Assembly (NCBI GenBank): GCA_012964845.1
Contig: DTTG01000148.1
Coordinates: forward strand, 1 to 7,830
Direction of reading: 5' to 3'
Source: Fidelibacterota bacterium
Lineage (GTDB): Bacteria; Fidelibacterota; Marinisomatia; SCGC-AAA003-L08; D37C17
Length of the DNA stretch: 7,830 nt
The translations under genes and the position numbers were made by a program. The notes under the pieces were generated by a model. The model did no database searches, was not told the DNA's origin, and saw nothing but the letters and a program-made list of their open reading frames with translations. Positions 6,161 through 7,830 of this stretch are shown here, piece by piece (the stretch's first letter is position 1; every line of letters begins with the position of its first letter).

Positions 6161-7036
6161 TTATATTTTCCTGTTGTAGGTTTTATCTAATGTTTTTATG
6201 GCAAGGTCCCTAATTTTCATATTGTTATCAAAGGTGGCTAATTTTAACAGATTGGTTATAAAATTGTCAGATGGATATTGAGAAGACACTTGAATTGCAA
6301 CCAATATTGCCTGCACCTTTTCCTCTTCATCCACCTCGCTGAAGTTATTTAAGTATGATCTATCCAAAAGATTATTAATAGTTTGATTACCAGATAAGTC
6401 GCCCAATTTCACTAATGCGATGGCTGCATCCCAGCGAATATTTGGTTCTTCATCTTCCAAAAGATTCTGCAATTCAGAAATCACAGATGTATCTCCAAGT
6501 GCCCCCAAAGTAATGGCTGCTGCGAGTTTCTCTTCATTAGAGCTTGAATCCTGAATAAATTTACGAACATGTTTTACACTTGGTTCATATCTTAAAATAC
6601 CCAGAGCTTTTATTGCAGCCAGGCGACTACCCTCATCTTCATCCTCCAAACCCTCAATTAATGCAGGACCAAATTCCTGTTGTCCGGTTCTACCCATTGC
6701 CAAAGCCAAATACATGCGTACCATTGGATCATCATGAATAGACTTTTGATAAACAGATACCATCTTATTTTTAAAACCTGCATCCAGGGGTACCAACTCT
6801 GGATTTGATAATAATTTTGATAATTCATAAGCAGATTGCCAGCGCTTGGTAGCAGAACCAATTTGCACATTTGTAAGATATTCATAAGGAGAATTTGATT
6901 CATAGGTTAATACCTTAAACATGAAAAAAAACATCACCCCAAAGATTGTGATCATTAGGGGGATGAGAAAAAAGGCATAGTATAAAGTATATACCTTAGA
7001 GTTTTTCTCCTGCGATTGTGGTATAGATTCAGCCAT
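6161..7036 (-). CDS. Membrane-anchored HEAT-repeat protein of the bc operon
   Basis: This 291-aa protein has one strong hydrophobic helix (about 17-42) near its N-terminus, followed by a helical repeat domain. Repeat units of about 31 residues are visible at roughly 102-131, 132-163, 164-195 and 196-226, with a degenerate one at about 270-288. They carry the HEAT/PBS-lyase-like pattern of R/K-x-x-A-A-x-A-L-x-x-L-G followed by a second helix ending in L-x-D. No heme, metal or catalytic motif is present. HEAT repeats usually form protein-binding scaffolds, so a role in assembly or docking of the Rieske/cytochrome complex is inferred from position alone: it is the first gene of the core block and its TAA abuts the Rieske ATG. 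The start is ATG 7036; no clear Shine-Dalgarno lies before it, but it places the helix correctly. Orientation of the soluble domain is uncertain. Confidence 0.9.
   Translation of the reverse strand: MAESIPQSQEKNSKVYTLYYAFFLIPLMITIFGVMFFFMFKVLTYESNSPYEYLTNVQIGSATKRWQSAYELSKLLSNPELVPLDAGFKNKMVSVYQKSIHDDPMVRMYLALAMGRTGQQEFGPALIEGLEDEDEGSRLAAIKALGILRYEPSVKHVRKFIQDSSSNEEKLAAAITLGALGDTSVISELQNLLEDEEPNIRWDAAIALVKLGDLSGNQTINNLLDRSYLNNFSEVDEEEKVQAILVAIQVSSQYPSDNFITNLLKLATFDNNMKIRDLAIKTLDKTYNRKI
6167..6172 (-). promoter_or_regulatory. Ribosome binding site of the Rieske gene, inside the HEAT gene
   Basis: AGGAAA on the minus strand encodes Arg289-Lys290 of the HEAT protein and sits 6 nt before the Rieske ATG. 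The abutting stop and start suggest translational coupling of the two products. Confidence 0.65.
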
Positions 7037-7138
7037 TAATTATTGGTAAAGGTAATAATTTCCCAAGAAATTTAGTCTCTAATTTACAGGTATTATAAAA
7101 TATGAAAAAATGAGTTATTTATGAGAATTAAATTGAAT
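7037..7138. other. 102-bp AT-rich intergenic region before the HEAT gene
   Basis: No ORF is seen here. On the minus strand there is a TATAAT string (7092-7097) about 55 nt before the HEAT ATG, without a recognisable upstream element, and a 6-bp hairpin, AATTTC/GAAATT, with a 4-nt loop (7057-7072). This is the likeliest place for a promoter of the core complex genes, but the base composition makes such matches common. Confidence 0.35.
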
Positions 7139-7297
7139 CTAATCTGATTGACTATTGTTAGATTTATCTGCTTTAAGTAGATGGGTGACAATTCCATTTA
7201 ATTTTTTTACTTCCTTCTTCAATGTCACCACTTCACTCAGCGAAAACAGAACGAAAATACCACAGCAAATACCTATGAGTATATACAGCGATTCCAT
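7139..7297 (-). CDS. Small single-helix membrane protein (52 aa), unknown
   Basis: ATG 7297 to TAG 7139-7141 gives 52 aa. One hydrophobic helix spans about residues 4-24, with two cysteines (11 and 12). A short Lys-rich, heptad-like stretch follows (about 26-44), then a polar tail. The ATG immediately follows the TAA of the preceding 48-aa ORF, and a good AAGGAAA ribosome binding site lies 8 nt upstream, which strongly supports translation. The helix-plus-basic-coil shape is reminiscent of small respiratory or cytochrome-maturation proteins such as CcmD, but similarity is too weak to name it. It may be a small subunit or assembly factor of the bc complex encoded downstream, or belong with genes further upstream. 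Confidence 0.65.
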   Translation of the reverse strand: MESLYILIGICCGIFVLFSLSEVVTLKKEVKKLNGIVTHLLKADKSNNSQSD

Positions 7298-7444
7298 TTA
7301 ATTGTTTTCCTTTTTGCTTAATTTTCGAAATTCAAGTGTGAGCAATATAGGAAAAATAAGTAGAATTCCCAAACTTACGAACATGCCTAAAACCACCCAT
7401 TCCAGATTTGTCATAAGCCATTCCAAAGTGAGCCAGTCAAACAT
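7298..7444 (-). CDS. Small single-helix membrane protein (48 aa), unknown
   Basis: ATG 7444 to TAA 7298-7300 gives 48 aa with one long hydrophobic helix (about 15-37) and a basic C-terminus (Arg40 to Lys45). The N-terminus is amphipathic with Trp5, Trp9 and Trp16. SD signals before ATG 7444 are poor. An in-frame ATG at 7414 (Met11) has a GGA-containing stretch upstream and would give a 38-aa product that keeps the whole helix, so the start is uncertain. The stop abuts the start of the 52-aa ORF. I do not recognise the family. The hydrophobic profile, shared orientation and tight packing with two other tiny membrane ORFs argue that it is real. Confidence 0.6.
   Translation of the reverse strand: MFDWLTLEWLMTNLEWVVLGMFVSLGILLIFPILLTLEFRKLSKKENN
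7306..7312 (-). promoter_or_regulatory. Ribosome binding site of the 52-aa membrane protein
   Basis: AAGGAAA on the minus strand overlaps the Lys-Glu codons near the end of the 48-aa ORF and lies 8 nt before ATG 7297. It is the best evidence that these tiny ORFs are translated in tandem. Confidence 0.6.
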
Positions 7445-7456
7445 TATTATTGCCCA

Positions 7457-7558
7457 TTAAAAAACATATAAGACTAACCATAAATATAATACCATTAATG
7501 CGGTACAGATTATCATGGATATCCATTTAATAAATGATGATTCTGCTTTTTCTGACAT
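7457..7558 (-). CDS. Very small single-helix membrane protein (33 aa), unknown
   Basis: ATG 7558 to TAA 7457-7459 gives 33 aa: a short charged head (Lys4, Glu3, Glu6), then a hydrophobic helix from about residue 10 to the C-terminus, where it ends abruptly with Val-Phe. The start lies 5 nt after the stop of the MORN-repeat gene and the stop 12 nt before the 48-aa ORF. No strong SD is visible. Size and single-helix form resemble tiny respiratory subunits in general (for example the Pet or Cco small subunits), but no specific match is claimed. Confidence is limited by its length. Confidence 0.5.
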   Translation of the reverse strand: MSEKAESSFIKWISMIICTALMVLYLWLVLYVF

Positions 7559-7563
7559 TTAAT

Positions 7564-7830
7564 TTAGTGATCTATAATTTCTTTAATACTGCCATCAGAA
7601 TTATAATATATCCACCGACCTGCAGGAGAACCATTTTTTAAAACACCTTCGCGCATTTTTGAACCATTGTCAAAATAATAAGTCAATTTTCCGTTTGGTA
7701 CTCCCTTTTTATAATAACCTTCATATTCACGCTGTCCATTGGAATATTCGTTAAATAAAATTCCTGTAAAGGGGTCATCAGAATTCAGTAAATAGATTTT
7801 CCCCTCAAATTGTACCGTTTTTGAAATATG
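7564..7830 (-). CDS. MORN_2-repeat protein, 5' end cut by window edge
   Basis: The frame is open from base 7830 to TAA 7564-7566, giving the last 88 residues. It shows repeated units of the MORN_2 type (Y/F-x-N-G-x-x-x-x-E-G-x-Y-K-x-G-x-P-x-G-x-W/L-x-Y-Y): about residues 29-51, 52-74 and a last partial unit at 76-85. Such proteins are common in Bacteroidota and relatives and are often annotated as YwqK-family 'antitoxins' without functional proof. They are typically secreted or surface-associated. No link to respiration is visible except its position 5 bp before the 33-aa ORF. The N-terminus, including any signal peptide, is outside the window. Confidence 0.8.
   Translation of the reverse strand, partial: HISKTVQFEGKIYLLNSDDPFTGILFNEYSNGQREYEGYYKKGVPNGKLTYYFDNGSKMREGVLKNGSPAGRWIYYNSDGSIKEIIDH

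Noticed and set aside
6658..6903. Minus-strand alternative frame of 81 codons in the HEAT gene
   Set aside because: It is rich in Trp, Met and Gln with no pattern; the HEAT frame explains the region.
7057..7072. Hairpin before the HEAT gene as a regulatory element
   Set aside because: It is only six mostly A-T pairs, too weak to support a riboswitch or attenuator.
7092..7097. TATAAT -10 box for a HEAT/Rieske promoter
   Set aside because: The hexamer is perfect, but no plausible -35 or Bacteroidota-type upstream element is seen, and the region is so AT-rich that chance matches are expected.
7139..7444. Naming the 48- and 52-aa ORFs as CcoQ/CcoS or CcmD
   Set aside because: They share only size and a single helix with those families; no diagnostic residues and no adjacent oxidase or maturation gene are visible in this window.

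Overview
The window is AT-rich. Every gene I can support lies on the minus strand, so the genes read from high to low coordinates. They form what looks like one respiratory operon. Its core is a quinol:electron-acceptor oxidoreductase of the cytochrome bc/b6f (Rieske/cytochrome b) superfamily. Split cytochrome b, a cysteine positioned for heme ci, a Rieske protein with low-potential features, frequent AGGA-type ribosome binding sites and a MORN_2-type protein suggest a Gram-negative, menaquinone-using bacterium. My best guess is the wider FCB group (Marinimicrobia, Ignavibacteria or Calditrichota-like). That assignment is inference from general style and is not proven by the sequence.

Layout in transcription order. 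At 7830-7564 is the 3' end of a MORN_2-repeat protein, cut by the window edge. Three tiny single-helix membrane ORFs of 33, 48 and 52 aa follow (7558-7139), nearly end to end. After about 100 AT-rich bases comes a membrane-anchored HEAT-repeat protein (7036-6161). Its stop codon directly abuts the start of the Rieske iron-sulfur protein (6160-5624). A 189-bp gap holding a small 8-nt-period tandem repeat precedes the b6-like N-terminal half of cytochrome b (5434-4640). Then come the enlarged subunit-IV-like half (4625-3510), a 986-aa membrane-anchored coiled-coil octaheme cytochrome c (3490-530, TTG start), and a four-helix membrane protein that runs off the left edge (474-1).

How the genes work together (inference from families). 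Menaquinol would be oxidised at the Qo site formed by the two cytochrome b halves and the Rieske protein. One electron would cross the membrane through the b hemes (His114/His128/His235/His250) and probably heme ci (Cys64). The other would pass from the Rieske cluster to the octaheme protein, which takes the place of cytochrome c1 or f and could act as a periplasmic wire. The HEAT protein, the tiny membrane ORFs and the terminal four-helix protein are candidate accessory or assembly subunits.

The most unusual points are the octaheme/coiled-coil electron acceptor, the HEAT-repeat gene fused into the operon, the loss of the PEWY glutamate, and the cluster of tiny single-TM ORFs recalling the small subunits of b6f. 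I saw no tRNA, rRNA, CRISPR array, transposon or convincing rho-independent terminator.
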